From positions 6,391,155 to 6,455,154 of the forward strand of contig CM060109.1 in the NCBI GenBank assembly GCA_030522415.1: a DNA stretch of 64,000 nucleotides. Direction: 5' to 3'. This stretch comes from Channallabes apus. Its lineage: Eukaryota > Chordata > Actinopteri > Siluriformes > Clariidae. Below, piece by piece: positions 1 through 11,169 of the stretch. The first letter of the stretch is position 1. Each line of letters starts with the position of its first letter. The translations under genes and the position numbers were made by a program. The notes beneath the pieces are model-generated. The model was given only the letters and a program-made list of their open reading frames with translations. It made no database searches and was not told the DNA's origin.

Positions 1-1246
1 AAGAAAGAAAAAAGAAAGATGGAAAGAAAGAAAGAAAAAAGAAAGAAAGAAAGAAGGAAAGAAGGAAAGAAAGAAAGAAATATTGAAGAAGTAATAAAAA
101 AGGATGAAGAAAGAAAGAAAGAAAGAAAAAAGAAAGATGGAAAGAAAGAAAGATGAAGGAAGGAATGAAGAAAGGAAGAATGAAGAGAAGTAAGTGCAAG
201 GGTAAGAAAAGGGGAAAAGTATGAAATAAATTAAGAAAGAAAGGACGAAAGTAAGAAAAAAATGATGGAAGAATTGATGTGTGGAAAGAAAGAAAGAACG
301 AAAGAAGGAAAGAAAGAAAGAAGGAAATAAAGAAATATTGAAGAAGTAATAAAAAGGATGAAGAAAGAAAGAAAAAAGAAAGATGGAAAGAAAGAAAGAA
401 AAAAGAAAGAAAGAAAGAAGGAAAGAAGGAAAGAAAGAAAGAAATATTGAAGAAGTAATAAAAAAGGATGAAGAAAGAAAGAAAGAAAGAAAGAAAAAAG
501 AAAGATGGAAAGAAAGAAAGATGAAGGAAGGAATGAAGAAAGGAAGAATGAAGAGAAGTAAGTGCAAGGGTAAGAAAAGGGGAAAAGTATGAAATAAATG
601 AAGAAAGAAAGGACGAAAGTAAGAAAAAAATGATGGAAGAATTGATGTGTGGAAAGAAAGAAAGAACGAAAGAAGGAACGAAAGAAGGAAAGAAAGAAAG
701 AAAGAAATATTGAAGAAGTAATAAAAAAGGATGAAGAAAGAAAGAAAAAAGAAAGATGGAAAGAAAGAAAGAAAGAAAGAAAGAAAAAAGAAAGATGGAA
801 AGAAAGAAAGAATGAAAGAAAGAAGGAAATAAAGAAATATTGAAGAAGTAATAAAAAGGATGAAGAAAGAAAGAAAAAAGAAAGATGGAAAGAAAGAAAG
901 AAAAAAGAAAGAAAGAAAGAAGGAAAGAAGGAAAGAAAGAAAGAAATATTGAAGAAGTAATAAAAAAGGATGAAGAAAGAAAGAAAGAAAGAAAAAAGAA
1001 AGATGGAAAGAAAGAAAGATGAAGGAAGGAATGAAGAAAGGAAGAATGAAGAGAAGTAAGTGCAAGGGTAAGAAAAGGGGAAAAGTATGAAATAAATTAA
1101 GAAAGAAAGGACGAAAGTAAGAAAAAAATGATGGAAGAATTGATGTGTGGAAAGAAAGAAAGAACGAAAGAAGGAAAGAAAGAAAGAAAGAAATATTGAA
1201 GAAGTAATAAAAAAGGATGAAGAAAGAAAGAAAAAAGAAAGATGGA

Positions 1247-1282
<36 letters not shown>

Positions 1283-1620
1283 AAAAAGAAAGATGGAAAG
1301 AAAGAAAGAATGAAAGAAAGAAGGAAATAAAGAAATATTGAAGAAGTAATAAAAAAGGATGAAGAAAGAAAGAAAAAAGAAAGATGGAAAGAAAGAAAGA
1401 AAAAAGAAAGAAAGAAAGAAGGAAAGAAGGAAAGAAAGAAAGAAATATTGAAGAAGTAATAAAAAAGGATGAAGAAAGAAAGAAAGAAAGAAAAAAGAAA
1501 GATGGAAAGAAAGAAAGATGAAGGAAGGAATGAAGAAAGGAAGAATGAAGAGAAGTAAGTGCAAGGGTAAGAAAAGGGGAAAAGTATGAAATAAATTAAG
1601 AAAGAAAGAAAGAAACAAAC
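1..1620. repeat. Purine-rich (GAAA/GGAA) satellite with higher-order structure
   Basis: The + strand is almost entirely A and G. A landmark, taagtgcaagggtaag, recurs at 191, 559, 1057 and 1556, giving spacings of about 368, 498 and 499 bp. Each unit also carries a tattgaagaagtaataaaa block and a gatggaagaattgatgtgtgg block embedded in GAAA/GAAAAAA runs. The array therefore has higher-order units of roughly 500 bp, with one shortened copy. It starts before the window. In the erbb4 transcript it would be a CU-rich tract within intron 13. Open frames across it are low-complexity Lys/Glu/Arg strings and are not genes. Confidence 0.9.
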
Positions 1621-2100
1621 AAACAAACAAACCAAAGGGACAATAAGGTTCGATAACCACAGACAGAGAGACTCCCCAGGTGATGGCAGGTGAGACAGCT
1701 GGGGTAAAAGAACAGGAAGTAATGCAGTAATGTAGCTTGACATCGAGACACTGTAGCATACAGTCAGATTCAGAACTATTGCCACCTTTCTAGAAAATCC
1801 AATAGTTTCATTAAGTGCTTTATACAGATCAAAGACTTGGAGACACTTTGAACAAAACGCCGGTCACTAGAGGCCACAGCCAGTCGATCTACCAGAAGAA
1901 AACAGCATAAACCTGCTCAGACTCAGGGGAACAACACATGGAACCTCAGACAGACAGTAACCTGAACTCAGGATTACAGCTCGGGTTCGGGCTCGAGGCA
2001 AAAATAACTGCATAGTTTAGCATGCAGACCCTAACAAACAAAACCTCTTCACAAACGTGCTTCAGTTTCAAGAAGCAGAAAAAGCCTAGAGCTGTTAATA
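1621..2100. other. Intron 13 sequence with no recognised feature
   Basis: This stretch follows the purine array, beginning with a short AAAC repeat. It is ordinary mixed-composition DNA with no exon-like open segment. Exon 14 of erbb4 (the EFREF... cysteine-rich continuation) was looked for on the minus strand and not found, so it lies left of the window. Confidence 0.6.
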
Positions 2101-2104
2101 AAGG

Positions 2105-2107
2105 TGT

Positions 2108-2184
<77 letters not shown>
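2105..2184. repeat. (GT)n microsatellite, about 78 bp
   Basis: Near-perfect GT dinucleotide run. In the erbb4 transcript it reads (CA)n and starts 27 nt downstream of the exon 13 donor. Confidence 0.95.
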
Positions 2185-2186
<2 letters not shown>

Positions 2187-2211
2187 GGAATGAACAGATT
2201 ATATAGCTGAC

Positions 2212-2344
2212 CCATAGTGCAGGTTGCAGGACTTCACACACATGCGCCCCCTGCTGAAGAAGCGGCAGGAGAGGCACTGATCCGGACCGGGACCCCAACA
2301 CCCAGCGTCTGAGCACAACGGGTCACACACCATGCGATCCATAG
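2212..2344 (-). CDS. erbb4: erbb4 exon 13 (start of domain IV)
   Basis: Bounded by a good acceptor (ttcttttcag) and the donor gg|GTCAGC. It is 133 nt long, the length I recall for human exon 13, and completes a Thr codon split with exon 12. The peptide reads [20 protein letters not shown] then [20 protein letters not shown], with a split Gly at the 3' end. Regular cysteine spacing marks the first laminin/furin-like module of domain IV, which packs against domain II in the tethered receptor. VCDPLC is shared with ErbB3, but [14 protein letters not shown] is ErbB4-like. The residues before MVC (MDR) differ from the AEG of human ErbB4. The donor is weak at +3 and +6. It is one internal exon; the following exon is outside the window. 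Confidence 0.93.
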
Positions 2345-2434
2345 CTGAAAAGAAATGCATGAGATATTCCCTGTTACACACAGAAACAATAAGAAGAGAT
2401 GTTTTGTTTCATCAGTGTCATAGTTTTCCCCAGG

Positions 2435-2620
2435 TCTTAATGATGTCTTGGGCTGATTTGGTGGGCATTGGTCTAGGGTTCAGAAGGTTCCAGGTTCAAA
2501 CACCAAACCCAAGAAGTGCCCACTGTTGGACCCTTGAACAACGCCCTTAACCGCTCAGATGAGTATAATGAGATGAAAATGTAAGCCGCTCTGGATAAGG
2601 GCGTCTTCCACATGCTGTAA
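2435..2620 (+). mobile_element. tRNA-headed SINE with L2-like tail
   Basis: Shows a tRNA B-box-like ggttcaaacacc segment, then a block resembling 'cactgttggacccttgaacaacgcccttaacc', and the tail 'ccgctctggataagggcgtc'. That tail is the conserved 3' end shared by many fish SINEs (V-SINE/DANA type) with L2 LINEs. The sequence has clear substitutions, so it is an old copy. Confidence 0.75.
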
Positions 2621-2719
2621 AGGGGTCAGAAACAGCCTTTCTTTGTTTACAGGATCTTTACACATTCCGGCTTGGGGCCTGGAGTCAGAGAGCAGGGTCA
2701 GCCATGTTACAGCACTTTT

Positions 2720-2840
2720 GGAGCAGAGAGGGTTAAGGGTGGCGCTCAAGGACCCGACAGGTGACAGAAGCTTGGCAGAGCTGGGCTCAAACCCTAGACC
2801 TTCTAATCAGTAACCCCGAGCCTTCACCCACTGAGATGTC
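2720..2840 (-). mobile_element. L2-tailed SINE fragment (head half)
   Basis: On the minus strand it shows the gggtttgagccc B-box-like segment and the ccttaacc landmark of the same SINE family as the copy 100 bp to the left, in opposite orientation. The tail is missing or unrecognisable. Confidence 0.55.
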
Positions 2841-2989
2841 TTGGAGTAGTTTGGGTGACTTTTCAAGTGTGGCTGTGAGAAGCCTGGACTGGTACAGGGG
2901 TAGTTTTGGCAGACACTGAAGTGATTCTGAGGCTGTTATGGGGAGCCCAGGGTGGAGTTGTTGAGGTTGTTTAGGACATTCAATTCAAT

Positions 2990-3290
2990 GTTATTTATAT
3001 AGTGCTATTAACAATGGTCATCGTCTCAAAGCAGCTTCACAAAAATGAAAAGAAAATTTATGGAAGTGTGTATGGGTGAGAAAAATTTTCTAGATAATAA
3101 TGAGATTGTCCCTGATGAGCAAGCCAAGGGTGACGGCGACACTGGCAAGGAAAAACTCCTGTTGGGTGCTGGTTTTTGGGCCAATAAGTAATATCTCTGT
3201 CTTATCTGAATTTAGTAAAAGAAAGTTACCGGTCATCCAATCTTTCATATCCTGGACACACTCAGTTAGCCTAGACATGCTTAGACAAAA
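2990..3290 (-). mobile_element. LINE reverse-transcriptase fragment joined to a dispersed repeat
   Basis: The minus strand around 3150-3290 encodes RLTECVQDMKDWMTGNFLLL then NSDKTEILLIGPK. This is the familiar NSDKTE block of L2/CR1-clade non-LTR reverse transcriptases. It is only about 45 residues long. It abuts a dispersed repeat (2990-3150) with the landmarks gagcaagccaagggtgacgg and ggcaaggaaaaactcc, seen again at 5972-6220. Both parts are dead fragments. Confidence 0.7.
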
Positions 3291-3299
3291 AGTACAGTT

Positions 3300-4600
3300 T
3301 AAATAAATAACCAAAATAAAGAGAATTGTCAGTAGTTTACATCGCCCCTCTCCAATCCCTTTCTCCCTTACCCGCCCCACAAGCTTGAACCAGTACTCTA
3401 AAAGCATGCAGTCGGTGATTTTCAGCTTATAAAACATTCCTGATTAAATCCTGAAGCTTTCTGAGTCGTCCATGTTGATTTAAATGCTGAGAGAATTGAC
3501 CGGTGAGAAACCATGTGGTTTTATATCAATATTTCCCCGTGACACACATAGCATGCTATCAACGTTATGTAGATACATAAATGTATTCAGTTTTGGAGAT
3601 GGACATACAGTACATAAATCTATTTGCGTGCTGTGCTTGTGTAACGAGCGAGGAGGTCCAGCAGTCAGATGGAATGGCCTACAGTAGTTCAGCTATAACC
3701 ATCACTCAACTTAACTATACACGTAAACGTACTAATTATCTTTAGCAGCTCTGTTTTGCTTTGAACTGGATCGTTAGCTGGTCATGTGACCTCCATCCCC
3801 CAATGTGATTGGCGTGTGATGTACTGTATTAGATTCCAAGACACAGATGTTCAGTTTTTAATATGGTGGACCAAGACTAATACAAATAAAATAACAATGA
3901 AGTGCATTTTGTTTGTTTTTCCAGTGTTTAATTCGCAGTATTAATATTTATGAAATGTTTGATTATATTGTGGAGCAGTATGAGCTCTAAAGTAGCAGTG
4001 CTTACTTTAATCTAACAGTCTTGGTCTTGGTTGCATCGATCATTGCTTAATCTGCTTGTTTTCTCACTTCCAGATGGCATTAAAGAGAAAACCTCCATGC
4101 ACCGTAAGTCTAATCAGACTCAATTGCAGTGTTTTTCCTAGTGCAACTGATTTCCTTCATGGATGACTGACACACAAAAAAACAGCCCAGTCACGAAAAA
4201 AACAGCTAACAGGCTTTTTTTTTTCTTTTTTTGTTTTTTTCAGTTGACCGAATTTCTTTACTTTTTTTGAGGCTCATAATTTGGGTGAATTAGAGTCCAA
4301 ACTGTACACATCACTCAGGCGGGAACAGTACTGTACGTGTACACACTCATAGTCTGTTGTACACACTCCGTATTGGAAGCACAATACACACATACTGTAA
4401 ACACACGCTGATAAGACTCAAGATTAGTCTGGCCACATGATCTGGCACTAATAATTAACATATAGATAAATAAATAAATAAATCAATATTCCTAAAAGAC
4501 CAAACGTATAATGTTTGTTATTATACTCTGTAATAATATACAGTATGAGTGAGAGGCAAAAGTGATCCGCACGCCGAGAAAAAGTTGACCATCAGCTGGA
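3300..4600. other. Intronic sequence, nothing recognised
   Basis: Mixed-composition sequence with a few A/T runs. No exon-like, RNA-like or clear mobile-element signature was found by reading both strands. Confidence 0.5.
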
Positions 4601-4689
4601 AAATTCATCAACGCTTACAGTATTCTATTATTCTTGGGGGCCAGAAGTATTGGAACACCGTCAGGACAGAGGCTCAACAATCGACAGTG

Positions 4690-4940
4690 TTCGTTACAGT
4701 GAGGCGCTTATTGAAGAGCTGAAGACTGAACTGAGGCCTGATATCCGCAGGTGTTGTGATCTGGCGTGACGATGCACGTCCGCAATTTTTCCGCTCACAC
4801 TGTCGACACTCCGAGGTGTTAAAGCGTCCTCACTATAGTCCTGGTCTCGCTCCATCAGACTTTCACCTGTTTGGTCACCTGAACGCAGAGTGACGAGGAT
4901 GAAGATTCACTTCTAATGAAGAAGTGAAGACAGCCATTCC
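4690..4940 (+). pseudogene. mariner-family transposase remnant
   Basis: The segment 4768-4893 translates without a stop as DDARPQFFRSHCRHSEVLKR then PHYSPGLAPSDFHLFGHLNA. This is the mariner C-terminal catalytic block: the second Asp in (D/N)ARPH, and the third Asp in YSPxLAPSDxHLFG, spaced about 34 residues apart (DD34D). Just upstream, in another frame, EELKTELRPDIR-like residues are visible, so at least one frameshift separates the pieces. A stop follows the Ala-Glu after LFGHLN. The N-terminal helix-turn-helix half is missing. Nonfunctional relic. Confidence 0.8.
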
Positions 4941-5110
4941 ATCGCAGGGCGCACAAACTTACACACACACAGTAGTTGTGAACGCCAGTTAGCCTAATCT
5001 GCATGTTTTTGGACTGTGGGAGGAAACCGGAGAACCTGGAGGAAACCACCAAGCACGAGGAGAACATGCAAACTCCAAGCACAGACCTGAGGCGAGAATC
5101 GAACCCTCCT
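4930..5110 (-). mobile_element. SINE-A relic (tRNA-headed, GAATG-tailed family)
   Basis: The minus strand contains landmarks of a SINE family with many copies in this window: a gcatgttctcc block, cggtttcctcccacagtcca, and ggctaactggcgttc. It directly follows the mariner remnant. For convenience the family is called SINE-A in these notes. Confidence 0.75.
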
Positions 5111-5326
5111 GATTCAGGACTTGCACATCTGCTAATACAGAAAAGTGATTTCTGATTGCACCTTCAGGTGTCTGTAGGCGTTAGACAGGAACGTAAGATC
5201 TTTTGTCAGAAACTGACTGAGCTCACTGCACGCCATCTGGGTTCGCTAATCCTGCTGTAGTCATGCATATTTTACACTCGCCGAGAGTTTGCTGAATTTG
5301 GCCTGCTGTATTTCGGTTAGAAATGC

Positions 5327-5331
<5 letters not shown>

Positions 5332-5370
<39 letters not shown>
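5332..5370. repeat. (GT)n microsatellite
   Basis: Uninterrupted GT run of about 39 bp in intron 12. Confidence 0.95.
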
Positions 5371-5373
<3 letters not shown>

Positions 5374-5639
5374 CGTAAGAGACAGAAAGGACAGACGGGT
5401 CCAGACAGAGGCCCCACTGTGGAACTGAACACAGCAGCTGCGTGAAAATCCTGCTGACGTTTTAGAGACAACACACACACACAAACACACATACAGTACA
5501 CACACACATTATACCAAACATACACCTGCAATCCTCTCAAACCACAATGAACCACAGGAGGGGTGTTTTGAATTAGCAGACTTGGTAAATTGTACATCTT
5601 AAAGAAATTATTTTTTTCAAACATAAATGTAGATGGGGT

Positions 5640-7020
5640 ACTGATCATTTATTTAGCCTGGTCTTAGACAGGTCCTAAAGGGGTCTAGGGTTAGTCTACT
5701 TCCAATTGTGCAGTTGTATTGCTTTTGGGTTGCTCTTGACGCGCTCTTTGGGTGGTTTTCATGTGATTTCGATGGGTCTTTAAGCAGCTTTAAGGGATCT
5801 TTGGTTGATTTTGGCATGGACTTTGGGGTGGTCTTAAAGTAAATTAAGAAAATTTTGTCTTGTAGAATTATCTATTATCAATCAGGGTGGTCATATGGGG
5901 TTTGGGTTGGTCTTGATAGTGGCTTCTGGATATTTCTGGTGACTCTGAAAGTCTTGGGATATTTTTGAAGTATTTTCAATTTTATTTGTATAGCGCTTTT
6001 AACAATTGTCATTGTCTCAAAACAGTTTTCCCTCAATCAAAAGAATTATTTAAGTTTGTATGGAATGTGAATGTGTATGAATCAGAATGGTCAGATAGTC
6101 ACTGGTGAGCAAGCCCGAGGGCGACAGTGGCAAGGAAAAACTCCCTGAGATGGTAATAGGAAGAAACCTTGAGAGGAACCAGACTCAACAGGGAACCAGG
6201 TAGACTTGTAGAAAGTTCCAGTCCTGAACTATCAAATTGTCAAATCCTCAGAGAAACAGCTGCCAACACCAGTCGAGGCCAGAACCATCTTCTAAGTAGA
6301 TAGAATCATCCCCAGACACCAGACGCATCCCAAAGAGACACACGGGGCATCCATGTGACAAGATCTCCAAACAGAAGCGGGGCACCAGGATGGATCAGAC
6401 AGGTAAATTTTGATTGTGTAGTCAGTTGTGACAATTTTGATTGTGTAGTCAGGTAAATTGGGTTGGTTTGGGGGGCCTGGAATGGTCTTAAGGTGGATTA
6501 GGTGGGTATTCAGGGGATGGATACTGGGGTGGTTGTGAGGAACCTGGGATGGTCTAGGAGCTATCTGGCAGGTATTTGTGGGATTTTGGGGTGGTTTTAC
6601 ATATACTTTGGTAAAGTAGATTTATGACCATTGTTAAAAGTGCCACGGTATATAAATAAAAATTAATTGAAATGAATTGAATTGAATTGAATAGTTTAGG
6701 CCAAGTACTTGGGTGATTTTTATGATGGTTGGGAGGACCCTGTGATGGTCCTGTAGTGGTCTTTCATGAGGTAAATGGATGTTATTAAGAGGAATCCTGG
6801 GGTAGTTTCAGCAAGTACTCAGGTGATCTTGAGGTGATACAGTAGTAAGGAGCCTGGAATGGCCCCGGAGCAATTACATCACGTTTTTGGGGTATTTGGG
6901 GGTGGTTGTGAGGAGCTTGGAATGGTCTGGAAGCTGTTCTGGTAGGTATTCAGGTGATTCTAGGGTGATTATGGGAGGCCAAGGTATTCTTGGGGTGGTT
7001 TTGGACTAACCCTGAAGTGA
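5640..7020. repeat. Degenerate G/T-rich tandem array, interrupted
   Basis: Motifs such as ttttggggtggtt, gtgaggagcctggaatggtc and aggtattcaggtgatt recur with drift. The two clearest units begin near 6531 and 6906. The array is split by a dispersed repeat at 5972-6470. A related stretch occurs at 2840-2975. It reads as an old minisatellite with G-run-rich units on the + strand and C-rich units in the erbb4 transcript. Confidence 0.6.
5972..6700. repeat. Dispersed repeat with inverted ends
   Basis: Begins near ttttatttgtatagcgctt and carries ggcgacagtggcaaggaaaa, followed by 'gaaaccttgagaggaacc', a very common fish dispersed repeat. Near 6625-6690 an inverted copy of the AT-rich end occurs (cattgttaaaagtgcc... 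then ATTGAATTGA units). The relation to the copy at 2990-3150 is clear. The class is not resolved. Confidence 0.55.
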
Positions 7021-7739
7021 TTTTATATAAAAAATATATCGTACATAGTTTAATAAATAACAACAATGCAAGAGCATGAAATTTAAGACTAAATATTATA
7101 ACTTTTGTCTTTCGTTTCTTCCAGATATTAAAAATAGCTTGGGGTACACCAATAATTCATCACATCATTCCCACAGGAAACAATCCCAGAATGACTTTTC
7201 ATTATTTATGTTTGAGAAGAAAGATTTACAGAGGCCGTAATGATTCTTTTTAACCACTACAATAGCCTGTAAAAATAAAAAATGAGGAGAACAGAAAAGG
7301 TACTGAAGAATGACAGCCCATATCCCTCCCGCCATGTGTTTAGATATATAATCAGAAACATTTCTTTCAGTCTTCTATCAATAGCTCAGAGCTACAGTAA
7401 TTGACCATCAGCTTTGGGTCTGACATCGCCCCCTGGTAGGAACCCTGTGAGTTCCAATATAATTTGAGCACTGACTCAGAATGACAGCCATTTTTCAAGG
7501 CTAAGTGACATTTTACTGAATGACATTTTCCTCTGAAGCCTGCCACCACTCTTCTGAAACATTAATAATCAGGGCAAAAGGATTTCTTGTCAACATGGAA
7601 ATGATTAACCTCAAAAGGCAATTGTCTACAAGAAATAAAAAATGCTGGGGCAAGAAAACGCTCAGAGACTTTTAAGCGCTGGCTTTGGGTTCAGAGTCTC
7701 AGTGCACTTTAACACCCGTTTGTTGTCACAAATATCCTC

Positions 7740-7985
7740 TTGGGTTGGACGGCACCGCTTAAGTGTGCCGAGTTCGGTGGGTTTTCTCCGCGTCCTCCGG
7801 TTTCCTCCTACAGTCATGCAAGCACAAGATCATGACCAAGGCTGAGTGCCAATTTCAAATTCCCCAAAGTGTATTATTGTGTTCGTGTGTTTGTGTCCCA
7901 GGATGGGTTAGCACCCCATCTAGAGTGTCTTGTGCCCTAAGTTCCCGGGACTGGTTACAGATAATAGATGGATGGATAAATGGAT
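7740..7985 (+). mobile_element. SINE-A relic
   Basis: Contains ggtgggttttctccgcgtcc then tccggtttcctcctacagtc, and ends in a GGAT/TGGATAAA tail. It is strongly diverged from the younger copies at 17.4 and 29.5 kb. Confidence 0.6.
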
Positions 7986-9619
7986 AAACAAAGAAATAAA
8001 TAAATAATGGCATGTTAGGCTAAATGCATACTTGTAAGTCTTTCTTTTGTTGGCCAAAATAAGGTCAACTCTTTGGTAAAGAACTGTGAAGAAACCAGAG
8101 CTGGAGGAAAAAGAAAAAAAAATTGTAAAAAAATGTAAATGTAAAAACTCGGTTAAAAGAGTCTGTATATTCAAATCAAGGGATTATTCTCCTTTGTCAG
8201 TCCAAATCCCCCGAACATACGGCATTTCTACCACACCACAGTTCTCTCCTTTGGGTCAGCTTAGCAGCACGGTTCTCCTGAAACCCCAGTTCGTCTCATT
8301 CTAGCTGTTTTGTTCAACACCCAAGTGTGATTCCTGTGTCCTCGCCTCCCCAAGGAACCGCAGAACAACCCGAACTGGATACCGACTAAACACGGGATAT
8401 TTGAAACAAGCGAACCTTACAGCTGAAAAGTATTGAGAAACTGTCTTAGCAAACATCAACAAGTTTGGAACTGCGATTCAGCCTCAAATAATGACTTATG
8501 TTGCGTCATGACATCCAGCTTGATGAAAAGAGGAAAAATAGCAGCGGCAAAACCTTTCAGCCTTTGCAAAGAGTCATAAACATCACTCTGTGCTGGAAAA
8601 AAAGGACAAAGATGTGCAGAAGGGAGTGCAATTCTCTTTGGCGATTACAGGCTCCACTGGAGGACATGGAACTCTGAAATGTCAAAAAAAAAAAAAAAAA
8701 AAACTTTTGCGGCTGTTCCCTGCAATTAATTTCGTTCGATAGTTCACAGGATGACTCGACATTTGCAGAGAATGGGTAATTGCATTGTTGCTGACAGCGT
8801 AAGCAAAGTGGGCTCCATGTGCACTTCCACAGTGGTCTTCTTTTACCTTACAGTTTGTTTTGGGGGGGGGATTGGGTGGGGGGGGGGGTTCACAACCTTC
8901 ACCACAAAAGTCTGAGCATGCAGCAAAACGCGCTGGCATTTTTCAAGGGTAGACACACCACAGCAGAGGAGGAAGGATGACTCTGCATGACTCTTCATAG
9001 TCCTTTGGTCCTCTTGGCCTCTGATCACCTACAGCTGGGGAAGGAACTAGGGCTCTTTAATCCCCTGCTAGGCATGTTGAAGTGCCCTCATCCACATCCA
9101 CACAGAGAGAGAGAGAGAGAGAGAGTATCCAGTCAAGGAGAGTCTTCCTACTGAGTCACACTTATTTGGTCCAAAAGGAAACCAGAGTATAGCAGGAGGA
9201 GTCCGCAGCAGGGGGTAATGGCATAGTGTGTGTCCTGGGGTAACAAAGCTTCAAACACAAAGCTGCTGACCAAAGTGCTGTATTTGAAAAGCAGAGGTTG
9301 ACACATGCTTGGGGTGGTGTAGTGGGGACTGGATAGGAGGCAAGACCCTTAGACACACCTATGGACTTAATCCTCATTTAGAAACTGCGAATGGGCGGGA
9401 GGTTATTTTGTCTAAAGCAGAGGTAACGTATGATTTTGACCTTGAATTTGCAACCCAGATGTGAGTGAGAAGCCTAGTGCTAATGCCTGGCAGTTTGATG
9501 TAACCAAAATACCCCCACTAGCCACTTGAGAAGAGAATTTGAGGGCAACTCTAAATGAAGGTATACAGTACATAGATGACCTGAGAGCTTGTCAGCTTTG
9601 CACATCTGGTTTATCTTTA

Positions 9620-10380
9620 TTTACTTATTTTTCCTTCTTTATTTCTTTTTGCCCATTCTTCTTGGTAAAACACGCGACCTTCCTCCTTTTCTTCCCCCTA
9701 CCCTCTACGCCCACTCACTTCCTGTTCACTTTCTTGTCCCTTCTCTTGCTTTGCTAATGAATGTTTTTGAATGAATTTCCTTCGGGATCAATAAAGTACC
9801 CACTGTATCTTTATTTCATTTCTCTACTCTCCAGATTTTATCCTTTTGATACCTTTCCTTCCTTTCTTCCTCCCTTGCTTACCACCATTGTTCTCTAGTT
9901 TCTGCCCTCCTCACCTGCTTTTCCTTATTGTTTTTCTTCCTTCCTTACTCGCCATTTTTCCTTTCTTTCAATCTTTCTTAGCTTGTCTTGTTTCTGTCTC
10001 TGTCCATCCTCCATTTCTGCTTTCCTTCCAACTACTTTCCCCTTCCTTCCTTCCTTCTGTTTTTCTTTCTTTCCTACCTCCCTTCCTTCCTTCTTTCTTC
10101 TTACAGTACCTCTCTTCACTTCTTCCTGCTTACCACTCTTGTTGCGTTCCCTGGATTTTCTTCCCTTCCTTTTCATGCTTCCCGCCTTTTTTTCGACTTT
10201 ATCTTTTCCTACCTACTTCCTTCTTTCATTCCTTCCTAGCTTGTCTTATTTCCATTTTACTCGTCTTTACCACCGGTCTTCTTTTTCTCCTCTTCCTTCT
10301 CTTCTATTCATTTTCACATTTTCTTGCTGCCTACTCTTCTTTTAGCGTCCCCTTTCCTTTCTTTTCCACAGCACTTCATC
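9620..10380. repeat. C/T-rich (TTCC) low-complexity block
   Basis: Long run of CTTCC/TTTC motifs on the + strand, so purine-rich in the erbb4 transcript. Open frames here are Phe/Leu/Ser/Pro strings with no domain and are rejected as genes. Confidence 0.85.
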
Positions 10381-10840
10381 AGTCTTGAGGACTGAATATA
10401 ATTTTTTTTAAGCTACAGTAAAACTACAGTACAAAGAACCCTCAAAGTGATGGTTAAGTGTGGGAGATGACTGCTACAGTAGTTCAGCTTATCGCATAAA
10501 ACCAGCAGGAGACTGTCCTTACAGAACCATCCTTGCATTGAGAAATCGTAGCATCAATTTGGATCTGTGACACATTGTGGTGCGACAATCTCCTCCGGAG
10601 TATTTGAGGATAGCACCAGCATCATTTGCAGTATCGGAGCGTTCGAATGCACAGCTGGATCCTAATTAATTTATTTATTTATTTCTGCCCGATCTTCCTG
10701 GTAAGACACCTTGAACACACCATGTGAAAAGCTTAGGGGGTAAATACTTATTCAAGGCTCTGTAGAACGCTGTCGCTGATGTGAATACGTGATCGAGCTT
10801 GTGCGTAAGCCCTGCGGCCGGACGCAACACCGGCACTTAC

Positions 10841-11040
10841 TGCACTCTTTCGGGTCCCGGTTGTTGCGGATCAGGGCTTTCTGCGCGGGGATGCGGAACA
10901 GGCTGGTCCAGTTGATGGTGTTGTAGTAGCACAGCTGGCTGTTGTTGGTGACGTAGACGTTGCCGGCGCTGATCTCACGCAGGGACTGCAGCTGCAGCGA
11001 CGAGATCCACCGCTGCTTAAGCACCAACAGAGAGATTCCA
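10841..11040 (-). CDS. erbb4: erbb4 exon 12 (domain III, end)
   Basis: Acceptor ctccctcag and donor tgca|GTAAGT, 200 nt, the length I recall for human exon 12. It completes a Ser codon with exon 11 and leaves one base for the Thr codon shared with exon 13. The peptide includes [40 protein letters not shown] and INWTSLF. These are the last leucine-rich turns of the beta-helical L2 (domain III) ligand-binding lobe, ending in NNRDPKEC, where the first domain IV cysteines begin. Glycosylation sequons NNS and NWT are present. LCYYNTINW matches ErbB4 (LCYYHTINW) better than EGFR or ErbB3. The exon is rich in G/C at third positions, unlike its neighbours. C/T-rich blocks flank it on both sides. Confidence 0.95.
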
Positions 11041-11169
11041 CTGAGGGAGGAAAGACGAGAAACGACAAGAGGGACAAATTAATCCATGAATATTTCACAG
11101 GAATCAACACCTGTTGCCGTAGCGATGGTGATTTGATTCACGTCCGGATGAGCAAAGCGGATTTGAAAC

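Larger units (their letters stand above)
2345..10840 (-). other. erbb4: erbb4 intron 12 (8496 bp)
   Basis: The intron lies between exon 12 and exon 13. It contains L2-tailed SINEs (2435-2840), a LINE fragment joined to a dispersed repeat (3000-3290), a mariner transposase scrap (about 4690-4940) with a SINE relic (4930-5110), a (GT)n run (5332-5370), a degenerate G/T-rich array (5640-7020) split by another dispersed repeat, a SINE relic (7740-7985), poly-A and poly-G runs (8683-8703, 8862-8889) and a C/T-rich block (9620-10380). Nothing was recognised in 3300-4600, 7050-7700, 8000-8660 or 9130-9600. No additional exon was recognised. Confidence 0.8.

Noticed and set aside
1097..1759. 220-residue minus-strand frame rich in Phe, Leu and Ser
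   Set aside because: Falls in the purine-rich satellite; low complexity, and not an erbb4 exon.
1..2211. Search for erbb4 exon 14
   Set aside because: No cysteine-rich EFREF-type exon with splice sites is present; most of the interval is satellite.
2199..2381. Treating the exon 13 open frame as a 60-residue stand-alone gene
   Set aside because: Splice sites at 2344 and 2212, codon phase and ErbB4 homology show it to be one internal exon; residues outside those limits are intron.
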